Shown here piece after piece: positions 23,785 to 34,705 of a DNA stretch of 64,000 nucleotides; the stretch's first letter is position 1, and each line of letters opens with the position of its first letter. A model generated the notes under the pieces. That model saw only the letters and a program-made list of their open reading frames with translations. It did not search any database and was not told the origin of the DNA. Source of the DNA: Crossiella cryophila (lineage in GTDB: Bacteria; Actinomycetota; Actinomycetes; Mycobacteriales; Pseudonocardiaceae); contig NZ_JACHMH010000001.1 in NCBI RefSeq assembly GCF_014204915.1, forward strand, positions 1,364,001 to 1,428,000. The letters run 5' to 3'. The position numbers and the translations under genes are program-made.

Positions 23785-24368
23785 TGCACGGGGCAGAGAT
23801 CGAGCAGGCAGCCGGGCTGCTGCTGGCCGCGCCACCGCGGCTGGGGGCGGTCCGGCTGCTCGCCGTCGACGGTCCCTCCGGCTCCGGCAAGTCCACCCTG
23901 GCCGACGCGCTGGCCACCGAGTTGCGCGGCCGCGGCCACCACACCGCGCTGGTCCGCTCCGATGAATTCGCCACCTGGGACGATCCGGTCTCCTGGTGGC
24001 CAAGGCTGACCGAGGGCGTGCTGGAACCGTTGCGCCGCGCCGAATCCGGCCGCTACCAGCGCACCGCGTGGACCGGCGGCCTGCCGCACCCCGGCGACTG
24101 GATCACCCTGCCGGTGCCGGAGATCCTGCTGCTGGAGGGCGTCTCCACCGGCCGCCGCAGCCTCACCCCGCTGCTGTCCGCGCTGGTGTGGGTCGAGCTG
24201 GCCGATCCCGGCCGCCGACTGGAACGCGCGGTGACCAGAGATGGCGACATGTGCCGTAACCCACTGCTCCGCTGGCAGCGCTTCGAACGGGGGTGGTTCG
24301 GTGTGGACGACACGCGCGAACGCGCGGATCTCCGGGTGAACGCGGACGGTCACCGCAAGATCGGGTGA
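23784..24368 (+). CDS. P-loop kinase-like protein (uridine kinase-like)
   Basis: A 194-residue ATPase/kinase. Walker A is VDGPSGSGKSTLADAL; a DEFATWDDPVSWW segment matches the nucleoside-kinase acceptor region; ILLLEGVSTGR is Walker-B-like, with RDGDMCRNPLLRW in the LID position. The GTG overlaps the recR stop codon by one base (TAGTG), so translation is coupled. Substrate is uncertain: nucleoside kinase or another small-molecule phosphotransferase. A TCGGGTGAA/TTCACCCGA dyad spans its stop codon (24361-24400). Confidence 0.75.
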   Translation: MHGAEIEQAAGLLLAAPPRLGAVRLLAVDGPSGSGKSTLADALATELRGRGHHTALVRSDEFATWDDPVSWWPRLTEGVLEPLRRAESGRYQRTAWTGGLPHPGDWITLPVPEILLLEGVSTGRRSLTPLLSALVWVELADPGRRLERAVTRDGDMCRNPLLRWQRFERGWFGVDDTRERADLRVNADGHRKIG

Positions 24369-24400
24369 AACCCTCGTAAAACTCCGTAGAATTCACCCGA
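24361..24400 (+). other. Inverted repeat spanning the kinase stop codon
   Basis: A 9-bp perfect dyad TCGGGTGAA (24361-24369) / TTCACCCGA (24392-24400) with a 22-nt AT-richer loop. It could weaken read-through into the ABC operon or act as an RNA structure; a T-run is missing. Confidence 0.4.
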
Positions 24401-24514
24401 CCTGATGACGGCTGACGTGGCCGTATCGTGACCTTCGCATCGTCGGTAGGGCCACATGGACGGGTTAGTGTCGGCGACCACACCATGTGACATCGGACCC
24501 ATGAGGTGCGCGAG

Positions 24515-26203
24515 ATGCCCAAGATTGACATGACACGGGGGTCGACGCTGCGCAAGCTGACCATTGTCGGCGTCGCCAGTATCACCGCCCTGTCCCTGGC
24601 TGCGTGCGCGCAGTCGCAGCGCGACCCGGGCAACCAGGGGGGCAAGACCGGCGGGACACTGACTTTCGGCGCCGAGGGCAAGCCGAAGCTGTTCGACCCG
24701 TTCTACGCCACCGACGGTGCCACTTTCCGTATTTCCCGCCAGGTCTTCGAAGGCCTGGTCGGCTTCAAGCCGGGCTCGGCCGAGGCCGGACCCGAGCTGG
24801 CCACCAAGTGGGAGTCCAGCACGGACGGCAAGTCCTGGACCTTCACCCTCAAGCAGGGCGTGAAGTTCCACGACGGCACCGACTTCAACGCCGAGGCTGC
24901 CTGCTTCAACTTCAACCGCTGGTACAACCAGAAGGGCGCCGGGCAGTCCAGCTCGGTCTCCGAGTACTGGGTGGACAACTTCGGCGGCTTCGCCGACGGC
25001 GCCAAGCCCTCGCTGTTCAAGTCCTGCACCGTCAAGGACGCCCAGAACATCGTGGTGGAGCTGACCGGCGCGTCCTCGAAGTTCCCCGACGTGCTCGGCC
25101 TGCCCTCCTTCTCCATGCAGAGCCCGACCGCGATGCAGAAGTACAACGCGGACAACGTGGTCGCGCAGGGGGAGAGCTTCATCTTCCCCGAGTACGCGAT
25201 GAAGCAGCCGACCGGCACCGGCCCGTTCAAGTTCGTCAACTACGACACGACGAACAACCTCATCGAGCTGGGCCGCTTCGACGGCTACCACGGTGACAAG
25301 GCCAAGCTGGACAAGCTGAACTTCAAGGTCATCGCCGACGAGACCGCGCGCAAGCAGGCACTGCAGAGCGGCGACATCGACGGCTACGACTACCCGGCGC
25401 CCGCTGACTGGGCCAAGCTGAAGACCGACGGCTTCCAGGTCGTGCCGCGGGACGCGTTCAACGTCATGTACCTGGGCATCACGCAGAAGAACAACGCGAA
25501 GCTGCAGGACTTCCGGGTGCGCAAGGCCATCTCGATGGCCATCAACCGGGAGCAGCTGGTCAAGTCGCAGCTGCCGGAGACCGCCACGGTCGCCACCCAG
25601 TTCATGCCCAAGATCGTGCAGGGCTACAACCCGAACGTGAAGCCGATCGAGTACAGCCCGGAGAAGGCCAAGGCCCTGCTGGCCGAGGCAGGCGCGAGCA
25701 ACCTCGAGGTCAACTTCTGGTGGCCCAGCGAGGTCACCCGGCCGTACATGCCGAACCCGCAGGACATCTTCGGCGCGATCGCGGCTGACCTGCGCAACGT
25801 CGGCATCAAGCTGAACGTGGTCACCAAGCCGTGGAACGGCGGCTACCTGACCGAGATCGACCAGGCCAAGGCCGACCTGTTCCTGCTCGGCTGGACCGGC
25901 GACCAGAGCGCCGCGGCGAACTGGATCGGCACCTTCTTCGGCAACGCGGAGAACCGCTTCTACACCAAGTCCTCCCCCTGGGGCGAGGACCTGGCCAAGC
26001 GGCTGGACGCGGCGGACGTGACCGCGGACAAGGCACAGCGCGAGAAGCTCTACCAGGAGCTGAACCGCCAGATCGTGGAGGAGTACCTGCCCGCGGTCCC
26101 GCTCTCGCACTCCCCGCCCGCGTTCGTGCTCAAGAAGGACGTCAAGAACCTGACGCCCAGCCCGCTGACCGCCGAGGAGTTCAGCCCCGTTACCAAGGGC
26201 TGA
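24515..26203 (+). CDS. Dipeptide/oligopeptide ABC transporter, substrate-binding lipoprotein (family 5)
   Basis: A 562-residue solute-binding protein (SBP_bac_5). The N-terminus has a signal and lipobox (ALSLAACAQS), giving a membrane-anchored lipoprotein facing outward. Family landmarks are GGTLTFGAEG, FEGLVGF, WTFTLKQGVKFHDGTDF and the central YLGITQKNNAKLQDFRVRKA, with RQIVEEYLPAVPL near the end. The ATG at 24515 is chosen because GAGGTG lies six bases before it; an in-frame GTG at 24506 has no ribosome site. It heads a five-gene ABC operon. Substrate (peptide, nickel or sugar-like) cannot be read from the sequence; no nickel-specific features were noted. Confidence 0.9.
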   Translation: MPKIDMTRGSTLRKLTIVGVASITALSLAACAQSQRDPGNQGGKTGGTLTFGAEGKPKLFDPFYATDGATFRISRQVFEGLVGFKPGSAEAGPELATKWESSTDGKSWTFTLKQGVKFHDGTDFNAEAACFNFNRWYNQKGAGQSSSVSEYWVDNFGGFADGAKPSLFKSCTVKDAQNIVVELTGASSKFPDVLGLPSFSMQSPTAMQKYNADNVVAQGESFIFPEYAMKQPTGTGPFKFVNYDTTNNLIELGRFDGYHGDKAKLDKLNFKVIADETARKQALQSGDIDGYDYPAPADWAKLKTDGFQVVPRDAFNVMYLGITQKNNAKLQDFRVRKAISMAINREQLVKSQLPETATVATQFMPKIVQGYNPNVKPIEYSPEKAKALLAEAGASNLEVNFWWPSEVTRPYMPNPQDIFGAIAADLRNVGIKLNVVTKPWNGGYLTEIDQAKADLFLLGWTGDQSAAANWIGTFFGNAENRFYTKSSPWGEDLAKRLDAADVTADKAQREKLYQELNRQIVEEYLPAVPLSHSPPAFVLKKDVKNLTPSPLTAEEFSPVTKG

Positions 26204-26237
26204 GCTGCTACTCCCACCACGAAACAGGATCTGACAG

Positions 26238-27245
26238 GTGCTCCGCTACACCGTGCGGCGGCTCCTCCAGCTCGTCCTCGTCGTCGGTGTGCTCTCGCTG
26301 CTGCTCTTCGCCTGGCTGCGTTCACTTCCAGGAGGGCCGGTCTCGGCCCTCCTGGGGGAGCGCGGCACCGAGGAGTCGCGGCGGGAGCTCACCGCGTTGC
26401 TGGGGCTGGACCAGCCGATCTACGTGCAGTACTTCAAGTTCCTCGGTCGCGCCCTCTCGGGTGACTTCGGCACCTCGCTCGGCGTGCAGCCGGGCACCAC
26501 GGCCGTCGATCTCTTCCTGGAACGCTTCCCGGCCACGCTGGAGCTGAGCTTCTGCGCGATCGTGCTCGCGATCGCGGCAGGCATCCCGCTCGGTTACCTG
26601 GCCGCCCGCAGGCGCGGCCGCTGGTTCGACAACGCAGGCGTCATCGGCTCGCTCATCGGTGTGGCCGTGCCGGTCTTCTTCCTCGCGTTCGTGCTCAAGC
26701 ACATCTTCGCGGTCGAGCTGCAGTGGCTGCCCTCTGCCGGACGGCAGGACGACATCAGTGCCACCCGCGTCACCGGGTTCTACGTCTTCGACGGGATCAT
26801 CACCGGTGAGTGGGACGCGGTCTGGAACTCCCTCGAGCACCTCATCCTGCCCTCGATCGCGCTGGCCACCATCCCGTTCGCGGTGATCTTCCGGATCACC
26901 AGGGCCGCGGTGCTGGACGTGCTGGACGAGGACTACGTGCGGACCGCCGAGTCCAAGGGCCTGACCGCGCAGGTGGTGCGGCGCAGGCACGTGCTGCGCA
27001 ACGCGATGCTGCCGGTGGTCACCACGATCGGCCTGCAGACCGGCGCGTTGCTGGCGGGGGCGGTGCTGACCGAGAAGGTCTTCTCCTTCCCCGGCCTCGG
27101 CGAGGCGCTGGCGCTGGGCTTCGAGCGCAGGGACTACCCGGTGCTCCAGGTGCTGATCATCGTGGCCGCCATGGTCTACGTGTTCGTCAACCTGCTCGTC
27201 GACCTCTCGTACGCGCTGATCGACCCGCGCGTGCGGACCCGCTGA
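26238..27245 (+). CDS. ABC transporter permease (DppB/OppB type)
   Basis: A 335-residue inner-membrane permease. It begins LRYTVRRLLQLVLVVGVLSL, has the RSLPGGPVSALLG loop, six membrane segments and the EAA coupling motif as RTAESKGLTAQVVRRRHVLR, then the terminal ALIDPRVRT. It partners the DppC-like permease next door to form the channel. The GTG lies 34 bases after the binding-protein gene. Confidence 0.92.
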   Translation: MLRYTVRRLLQLVLVVGVLSLLLFAWLRSLPGGPVSALLGERGTEESRRELTALLGLDQPIYVQYFKFLGRALSGDFGTSLGVQPGTTAVDLFLERFPATLELSFCAIVLAIAAGIPLGYLAARRRGRWFDNAGVIGSLIGVAVPVFFLAFVLKHIFAVELQWLPSAGRQDDISATRVTGFYVFDGIITGEWDAVWNSLEHLILPSIALATIPFAVIFRITRAAVLDVLDEDYVRTAESKGLTAQVVRRRHVLRNAMLPVVTTIGLQTGALLAGAVLTEKVFSFPGLGEALALGFERRDYPVLQVLIIVAAMVYVFVNLLVDLSYALIDPRVRTR

Positions 27246-27256
27246 GAGGAGGGGAC

Positions 27257-28189
27257 ATGCCAAGCAAGACCAAGATCGACGATCTGGCGTCCTCCACCGC
27301 GGAGACGCAGGTGGACACCGGGGTCAGTCTGGCCGCCAGCGCCTGGCGCAGGCTGCGCCGCAATCCGGTCTTCCTGACCGGCGCGGTGATCATCCTGCTG
27401 TTCGTGCTGATCGCGCTGCTGGCCCCGCTGCTCGCCCCGCACGACCCGGCCGCGCGGCTGCTGGCCGACCAGGTCATCAAGGCGCGCAACGAGATCCCGG
27501 CGGTCCAGCCCGGACACATCCTGGGCGGTGACCTGCAGGGCCGGGACTTCTTCTCCCGGTTGCTGGTCGGATCCCAGCAGACGCTGCTGGTCGGCGTGCT
27601 GGCCACGCTGATCGGCCTGATCGGCGGCCTGATCATGGGCACGCTGGCCGGTGCGCTCGGCGGCTGGGTGGACTCGCTGGTGATGCGCGCGGTGGACGTC
27701 ATGCTGTCCATCCCCAGCCTGCTGCTGGCGGTCTCCATCGGCCTGTTGTTCACCCAGGCCAACCAGTTCACCGTGATCCTCGCGGTGGCGATCGTGCAGA
27801 TCCCCATCTTCGCCCGGCTGCTGCGCGGCTCGATGCTGGCCCAACGGCACAGCGACCACGTGCTGGCCGCGCGGGCGCTGGGCGTGAAACCGGCCGCGAT
27901 CGTGTTCCGGCACATGCTGCCCAACTCGCTCGGCCCGGTGATCGTGCAGTCCACCCTGGTGCTGGCGGTGGCCATCATCGACGCGGCGGCGCTGTCCTTC
28001 CTCGGCCTCGGCAACCCCGATGACAACATCCCGGAGTGGGGCCAGATGCTCGGCGGCTCCCAGACGGTGATCGACAGTCACCCGGGGCTGGCGTTCTGGC
28101 CTGCAGGCTGCATCGTCGTGGTCGCCCTCGGCTTCACCCTGATGGGCGAGTCGCTGCGCGATGCCCTCGATCCCAAGAACAGGCGGTGA
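27257..28189 (+). CDS. ABC transporter permease (DppC/OppC type)
   Basis: A 310-residue permease with an N-terminal cytoplasmic tail, first membrane helix FLTGAVIILLFVLIALLAPL, the conserved GGDLQGRDFFSRLL loop, five further segments, the EAA motif AARALGVKPAAIVFRHMLPN and the ALSFLGLGNPDDNIPEWGQM signature of the OppC group. The ATG has a GAGAGGAGGGG ribosome site 12 bases after the dppB-like stop; earlier open frame sequence belongs to the upstream gene. Confidence 0.93.
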   Translation: MPSKTKIDDLASSTAETQVDTGVSLAASAWRRLRRNPVFLTGAVIILLFVLIALLAPLLAPHDPAARLLADQVIKARNEIPAVQPGHILGGDLQGRDFFSRLLVGSQQTLLVGVLATLIGLIGGLIMGTLAGALGGWVDSLVMRAVDVMLSIPSLLLAVSIGLLFTQANQFTVILAVAIVQIPIFARLLRGSMLAQRHSDHVLAARALGVKPAAIVFRHMLPNSLGPVIVQSTLVLAVAIIDAAALSFLGLGNPDDNIPEWGQMLGGSQTVIDSHPGLAFWPAGCIVVVALGFTLMGESLRDALDPKNRR

Positions 28190-28195
28190 ATCCCC

Positions 28196-29176
28196 ATGGC
28201 GCTGCTTGAGGTTCGTGACCTCAGCGTGGTCTTCCAGCGACACGGCGAGGAGCCGTTCGCCGCGGTCGACGGGGTCAGTTTCGACGTGGCTCCCGGCCAG
28301 ACGGTCGGGCTGGTCGGTGAGTCCGGCTGCGGCAAGTCGGTGACCTCGCTGGCCATCATGGGCCTGCTGCCCAAGCGCGGGGCCAAGGTCGGCGGTTCGG
28401 TGAAGTTCGAGGACACCGAGCTGTTGTCGTTGTCGGACAAGCAGATGCGTGACCGGCGCGGCCGGGACCTGGGCATGGTCTTCCAGGACCCGCTGTCCTC
28501 GCTGAACCCGGTGATCCCGATCGGCATCCAGGTCACCGAGGTGCTGGAGCGGCACCGCGGCATGCCGCGCAAGCAGGCCATGGGCGAGGCCAAGGACCTG
28601 CTGGACAAGGTCGGCATCCCGGACCCGACCCGGCGGCTGACCGAGTACCCGCACCAGCTCTCCGGCGGCATGCGGCAGCGCGCGCTGATCGCGATGGCGC
28701 TGGCCTGCCGTCCCCGGCTGCTGATCGCGGACGAGCCGACCACCGCGCTGGATGTCACCATCCAGGCGCAGATCCTGGCCCTGCTCAAGGAACTCGTGCA
28801 GGACACCGAGACCGCGCTGATCATGATCACGCACGACCTCGGCGTGGTGGCCGGGCTGTGCGATGAGGTCAACGTGCTCTACGGCGGCCGGGTGGTCGAG
28901 CGCGGGCGGCGGCACGAGCTGTTCGCCACGCCCAAACACCCTTACACGCACGGGCTGCTGGCCTCGATCCCGCGACTGGACGCCCCGCGCGGGGAGAAGC
29001 TGGTGCCGATCCGCGGTTCGGTGGCCGACAACATCCCGTGGACGCACGCGTGCGCCTTCGCGCCGCGCTGCCCGAACGCGCTGGACACCTGCGTCGAGGT
29101 GACCCCGGCGATGGAGTCCGAGGCGGATCGGTTGCTGCGCTGCCACAACCCGGTCCAGCAGGAGGTATCGGCATGA
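28196..29176 (+). CDS. ABC transporter ATP-binding protein (DppD/OppD type)
   Basis: A 326-residue ATPase. Walker [13 protein letters not shown]-loop [14 protein letters not shown], signature [13 protein letters not shown], Walker [13 protein letters not shown] and switch His ITHDLGVV are intact. The C-terminal oligopeptide/dipeptide domain carries a Cys cluster ([14 protein letters not shown]) that in this subfamily can hold an iron-sulfur centre. Its stop overlaps the start of the next ATPase (ATGA), as for heterodimer partners. Confidence 0.94.
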   Translation: MALLEVRDLSVVFQRHGEEPFAAVDGVSFDVAPGQTVGLVGESGCGKSVTSLAIMGLLPKRGAKVGGSVKFEDTELLSLSDKQMRDRRGRDLGMVFQDPLSSLNPVIPIGIQVTEVLERHRGMPRKQAMGEAKDLLDKVGIPDPTRRLTEYPHQLSGGMRQRALIAMALACRPRLLIADEPTTALDVTIQAQILALLKELVQDTETALIMITHDLGVVAGLCDEVNVLYGGRVVERGRRHELFATPKHPYTHGLLASIPRLDAPRGEKLVPIRGSVADNIPWTHACAFAPRCPNALDTCVEVTPAMESEADRLLRCHNPVQQEVSA

Positions 29177-30318
29177 CCGCCCCGGCCGAGACTGCCACCG
29201 GAGTGTCCACTGTGGACGATGCTCTGGTCACGGTGGAGGGACTCAAGGTCCACTTCCCGATCAAGCGCGGGGTCATCCTGGACCGCACGGTCGGCTACGT
29301 CTACGCGGTGGACGGCATCGACCTGTCGGTGCGCCGCGGCGAGACCTACGGCCTGGTCGGCGAATCCGGCTGCGGCAAGTCCACCTTCGGGCGGGCGCTG
29401 CTCAAGCTCACCCCGCCCACCGCGGGCAAGGTGGTCTTCGACGGCGTGGACCTGTCCTCGCTCAAGGGCGAGCCGCTGCGGAAGATGCGCCGCCGGATCC
29501 AGATGATCTTCCAGGACCCGCTGTCCTCGCTGGACCCGCGCCAGTCGGTGGAGTCCATCCTGGTGGAGGGCCTGCGCGCGCACGATCTGGACAAGGGCAA
29601 GGCGGAGACCAGCAAGCGCCTGCGGGAGCTGCTGACCTCGGTCGGCCTGCCCAGCACGGCACTGCGCAAGTACCCGCACGAGTTCTCCGGCGGCCAGCGG
29701 CAGCGCATCGGCATCGCCCGCGCGCTGACCGTGGAGCCGGACCTGATCGTGGCCGACGAGCCGGTGTCCGCACTGGACGTCTCGGTGCAGGCCCAGGTGG
29801 TCAACCTGCTGGAGGACCTGCAGGAACAGCTCGGCCTGACCTACCTGGTGATCGCGCACGACCTGGCCGTGGTCCGGCACATCTCCGACCGGGTCGGCGT
29901 GATGTACCTGGGCGGACTGGTCGAGGAAGCCGGTTCGGACACCCTCTACGCGGATCCGCTGCACCCCTACACCCGGGCGCTGCTGTCCGCGGTGCCGGTG
30001 CCGGACCCGCTGCTGGAGGACCGTCGCGAGCGCATCCTGCTGGCGGGCGACCTGCCCTCACCGGCCAACCCGCCCACCGGCTGCCGGTTCCACACCCGGT
30101 GCCCGTGGCGGCAGGCCAAGCGCTGCGACACCGAACGGCCGGTCCTGCGCGAGATCGCGCCGGGACACAAGGTGGCCTGCCACTACGCCGAGGACATCAA
30201 GGCGGGGCGGATCCGGGCGCACGAGGTCGAGCCGATCCTGGTGCAGGCCGATGACGGCATCTCGCCGGACACCGCGCTGACCGGGCCCGCCTCGGTCACC
30301 GAAGTGCTCGGGCCCTAG
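29173..30318 (+). CDS. ABC transporter ATP-binding protein (DppF/OppF type)
   Basis: A 381-residue ATPase partner of the DppD-like subunit. Walker [17 protein letters not shown]-loop [15 protein letters not shown], signature [15 protein letters not shown], Walker [15 protein letters not shown] and switch His IAHDLAVV are present, and the C-terminal Cys cluster is [18 protein letters not shown]. The ATG overlaps the dppD-like TGA by 4 bases and has AGGAGG upstream. Its N-terminus holds a copy of the GTCCACTGTGGAC palindrome (29205-29217). Confidence 0.94.
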   Translation: MTAPAETATGVSTVDDALVTVEGLKVHFPIKRGVILDRTVGYVYAVDGIDLSVRRGETYGLVGESGCGKSTFGRALLKLTPPTAGKVVFDGVDLSSLKGEPLRKMRRRIQMIFQDPLSSLDPRQSVESILVEGLRAHDLDKGKAETSKRLRELLTSVGLPSTALRKYPHEFSGGQRQRIGIARALTVEPDLIVADEPVSALDVSVQAQVVNLLEDLQEQLGLTYLVIAHDLAVVRHISDRVGVMYLGGLVEEAGSDTLYADPLHPYTRALLSAVPVPDPLLEDRRERILLAGDLPSPANPPTGCRFHTRCPWRQAKRCDTERPVLREIAPGHKVACHYAEDIKAGRIRAHEVEPILVQADDGISPDTALTGPASVTEVLGP

Positions 30319-30345
30319 CCGCCGAGCTTCTGTCACCCTGGTTCC

Positions 30346-30996
30346 GTGCGATATCAGGCGCAGCGCGAGGCAGTCGTGACGACGTGCCGGCGACTGGTCG
30401 AACAGCGACTGGTCGTCGGCACGGCAGGCAACGTCAGCCTGCGCGTGGACGATCTTCTCCTGGTGACCCCCAGCGGGGTCGACTACGACCAGCTCACCCC
30501 TGAACAGGTCGGCCTGCACCGGCTGGACGGCAGGGCGGTCGAGGCGGAACTTGCCCCGACCAGCGAACTCCCCATGCACCAGGCCATCTACGCGGCCAAT
30601 GCCGCGCGGGCGATCGTGCACACCCACTCGGTGGCCGCGACCGCGCTGAGCTGCCTGGTCGAGGAGATCCCGCCGATCCACTACTACCTGGGCATCTTCG
30701 GCGGCGCGGTGCGGGTGGCGCCGTACGCGCCCTACGGCAGCCCGGAACTGGCCGCGGCCACGGTGACCGCGCTCGGTGATTCCTCGGCCTGCCTGCTGGG
30801 CAACCACGGCGCGGTGACGGTGGCAGGCACCCTGGCGCACGCCTTCCGCCGGGCCGCCTACCTGGAGTGGCTGTGCGAGGTCGCGCTGCGGGTGCTGGGC
30901 ACCGGGGTCACCGCGCGCACCCTCTTCGCCGCCGAGCTGGCCGAGGTCACCCCGCGGATCCAGCAGTACGGGCAGCACCCCGGCGATGAGATCTGA
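30346..30996 (+). CDS. Class II aldolase/adducin-family protein
   Basis: A 216-residue zinc aldolase resembling L-fuculose-phosphate aldolase. Metal and catalytic landmarks are GTAGNVSLRVDDLLLVTPSG, TSELPMHQAIYAA (catalytic Glu) and the HTHS zinc motif (AIVHTHSVAATAL), with CLLGNHGAVTVAGT completing the site. It follows the ABC operon by 27 bases and may be its last gene, suggesting import and cleavage of a sugar-phosphate precursor; the exact substrate is unknown. Confidence 0.88.
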   Translation: MRYQAQREAVVTTCRRLVEQRLVVGTAGNVSLRVDDLLLVTPSGVDYDQLTPEQVGLHRLDGRAVEAELAPTSELPMHQAIYAANAARAIVHTHSVAATALSCLVEEIPPIHYYLGIFGGAVRVAPYAPYGSPELAAATVTALGDSSACLLGNHGAVTVAGTLAHAFRRAAYLEWLCEVALRVLGTGVTARTLFAAELAEVTPRIQQYGQHPGDEI

Positions 30997-31020
30997 GTCT
31001 TTCGGGCCAGGCTGAAAAGC

Positions 31021-31059
31021 ATGTCCGGGCGGTGCGAGCCGCTCCCACACTCCGGACAT
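31021..31059 (+). promoter_or_regulatory. Hairpin that occludes the start codon of the GH25 gene
   Basis: ATGTCCGG (31021-31028) is exactly complementary to CCGGACAT (31052-31059), which includes the ATG at 31058. An inner GCGG/CCGC stem strengthens the fold. No ribosome site is visible outside it. Confidence 0.4.
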
Positions 31060-31855
31060 GACCAAACCCCTGCGCACCACCTTGGTCGCCCTGCTCGCGA
31101 CCGCCGCCGCCCTGGCCTCCGGCCTGCCAGCGCACGCCGAACCCGGCAACCACGCCATGGGTTCGCAGATCGCCAAACACGAGGGCCGCTCCGCCCGGCC
31201 CGCCACCTTCGACGCCGCGGCCTCGGTGCCCGGCATGGACGTCAGCAGCTGGCAGGGCAACGTGGACTGGGCGAGGGCCTGGGCCAACGGCGCCCGCTTC
31301 GCCTACGTCAAGGCCACCGAGAGCACCACCTACCGCAACCCGTACTTCAACCAGCAGTACGGCGGCTCGTACAACGTGGGCATGATCCGCGGCGCGTACC
31401 ACTTCGCCGCGCCCAACCTGACCAGCGGCGCCACCCAGGCGAACTACTTCGTGGACAACGGCGGCGGCTGGTCGCCGGATGGCAAGACCCTGCCCGGCCT
31501 GCTGGACATCGAGTACAACCCCTACGGCGGGGACACCTGCTACGGCATCGGCCAGCGCGCGATGGTCACCTGGATCAGCGATTTCGTGAATACCTACCGG
31601 TCGCGGACCGGGCGCTGGCCGGTGATCTACACGGCCACCAACTGGTGGAACCAGTGCACCGGCAACCTGGCCGACTACAGCCAGGTCAGCCCGCTGTTCA
31701 TCGCCAACTACAGCGGCTCACCCGGCCCGTTGCCGCAGCGCTGGCTCTACCACACGATCTGGCAGCACGCCGATTCCGGCGTCTTCCCCGGCGACCAGGA
31801 CCTGTTCAACGGCACCTATGACCGGCTCAAGGTGCTGGCGACCAACCGCGACTAG
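31058..31855 (+). CDS. Secreted GH25 muramidase (lysozyme)
   Basis: A 265-residue 1,4-beta-N-acetylmuramidase exported by a signal peptide (MTKPLRTTLVALLATAAALA, cleavage near AHA). The catalytic-domain landmarks are GMDVSSWQGNVDW (Asp), FAYVKATESTTYRN, IRGAYHFAAP and the acid pair in LLDIEYN (Asp, Glu). It would cleave cell-wall glycan, in self turnover or against other bacteria. The ATG lies inside a hairpin (31021-31059) and no ribosome site is visible. Its stop overlaps the converging DedA gene by 4 bases. Confidence 0.93.
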   Translation: MTKPLRTTLVALLATAAALASGLPAHAEPGNHAMGSQIAKHEGRSARPATFDAAASVPGMDVSSWQGNVDWARAWANGARFAYVKATESTTYRNPYFNQQYGGSYNVGMIRGAYHFAAPNLTSGATQANYFVDNGGGWSPDGKTLPGLLDIEYNPYGGDTCYGIGQRAMVTWISDFVNTYRSRTGRWPVIYTATNWWNQCTGNLADYSQVSPLFIANYSGSPGPLPQRWLYHTIWQHADSGVFPGDQDLFNGTYDRLKVLATNRD

Positions 31856-32466
31856 GAGGCGAGCAGGGCTTCCAGCGCCTCGCGTTCGAGCCGTTCGGTC
31901 TCGTCCGCGCGGCGCTGGGCCCGGCGGACCAGCAGCGCCACCATCAGGCTGAGCATGGCGGCCAGCGCGATGGACAACAGCAGCCCGAGCACCGGGTCGG
32001 CGGTCAGCTTGCCGCCGGTGTAGCCCAGCAGCGAGGCGTAGGTGGCCCACAGCGTGGAGCCGATCACCGCGGCCACGGTGAACCGGCGCGGACCCATCCG
32101 GAAGGTGCCGGCCAGCATGGCGCCCGCGATGCCGCCGCCGGGCACGAACCTGGCCGCGACCAGCACCGGCTCGCCGTGCTGCTCCAGCCGGGCGCGTACC
32201 CAGCGCACCGCCAGCGGCGTGCCGCCCTTGCGCCGCTCGAAGCGGTCCAGCGCTGGCGGGCCGAACCGGTAGCCGATCCGGAAGTTGATCAGGTCCGAGA
32301 TGAGACAGCCGACCGCGGTGACCAGGATGACCACCGGCAGCGAGAGCTGACCGTTTGCGGCGAGCAGTCCGGCGCTGATGACGAACGCCTCGGTGGGCGC
32401 CAGCGGAACGACCGCGACCAGGAAGGTCGCCAGCAGCAGCAGCTCAGGCACAGCGGTGAGGTTCAC
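31852..32466 (-). CDS. DedA-family membrane protein
   Basis: A 204-residue inner-membrane protein of the DedA/SNARE-associated family, candidates for lipid scramblase or flippase activity. It has the hydrophobic N-terminus LLLATFLVAVVPLAPTEAFV, the family region GDLINFR-like (ISDLINFRIGYRFGPPALDR) and the conserved FVPGGGIAGAMLAGTFRM loop. An alternative GTG start is used. Its stop overlaps the GH25 gene's stop region. Confidence 0.85.
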   Translation of the reverse strand: MNLTAVPELLLLATFLVAVVPLAPTEAFVISAGLLAANGQLSLPVVILVTAVGCLISDLINFRIGYRFGPPALDRFERRKGGTPLAVRWVRARLEQHGEPVLVAARFVPGGGIAGAMLAGTFRMGPRRFTVAAVIGSTLWATYASLLGYTGGKLTADPVLGLLLSIALAAMLSLMVALLVRRAQRRADETERLEREALEALLAS

Positions 32467-32672
32467 ATCTCGCCCAACGTAGGGAACACGGTCGTGGCTC
32501 CGGCCGCGGCCGGTCCTTCAGTGACTCTTCAGCTGGCACCAGCCGTGGCACTGAGCGTTCGATGGTGTCGCGCCCCGCCCCGCCGGGTCAAATCGGTGAG
32601 ACCCTGGCCACCCGCGCGCAACCGCCGGGCACCCCGGTGAACAGGGGGTACCCGGCGGCGGTGGCGTGCGGG

Positions 32673-34484
<1,812 letters not shown>

Positions 34485-34497
34485 CTAACCGGGGGAG

Positions 34498-34590
34498 AGA
34501 CCGGCGCGAACAACGCAGCCAGAACTCCGCGACGAGGTGCCGGTCTGGTCAGACCCCGTCGCGGCAGCGAAGGAGCAGACCGCGTGCCAC
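34498..34590 (-). promoter_or_regulatory. leuA attenuation leader with mutually exclusive helices
   Basis: On the - strand, helix A pairs CCGCGACG (34557-34564) with CGTCGCGG (34527-34534), enclosing GGTCT/AGACC (34542-34555). Helix B pairs AGACCGGC (34539-34546) with GCCGGTCT (34498-34505). The two share 34542-34546 and cannot coexist fully. The arrangement follows the Leu-rich leader peptide and ends shortly before the leuA ribosome site, as expected for ribosome-mediated attenuation. Confidence 0.7.
34549..34590 (-). CDS. leuL: leuA leader peptide MARGLLLRCRDGV
   Basis: A 13-codon ORF whose codons 5-7 are CTG CTC CTT, three consecutive leucines. It is initiated by GTG and ends in TGA 83 bases before leuA. 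A -10-like TAGGCT lies 6 nt before the GTG (with TTCTCA 18 bp further up), so the message starts at the start codon (leaderless). When charged tRNA-Leu is scarce, ribosomes would pause here and alter which helix of the leader forms. Leu-rich leuA leaders are known in actinobacteria; this case is inferred. Confidence 0.72.
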   Translation of the reverse strand: MARGLLLRCRDGV

Positions 34591-34625
34591 CGGAGGAGCC
34601 TAGCCCGCCATCAGGTCCGATGAGA
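34591..34625 (-). promoter_or_regulatory. Leaderless promoter of leuL-leuA
   Basis: Reading the - strand, TTCTCA is followed after 18 bp by TAGGCT, which ends 6 nt before the GTG of the leader peptide. Confidence 0.5.
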
Positions 34626-34705
34626 AAACTGTCCCGGATCGTGGGAGTGTCGGGCACCCTACTCGCGGGTAGCCCGACCCGGCGCGGCATGCGAGACTGC
34701 GGCGC

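Noticed and set aside
24506-24514. GTG at 24506 as start of the ABC substrate-binding protein
   Set aside because: It has no ribosome site, while ATG 24515 is preceded by GAGGTG and gives a compact signal peptide.
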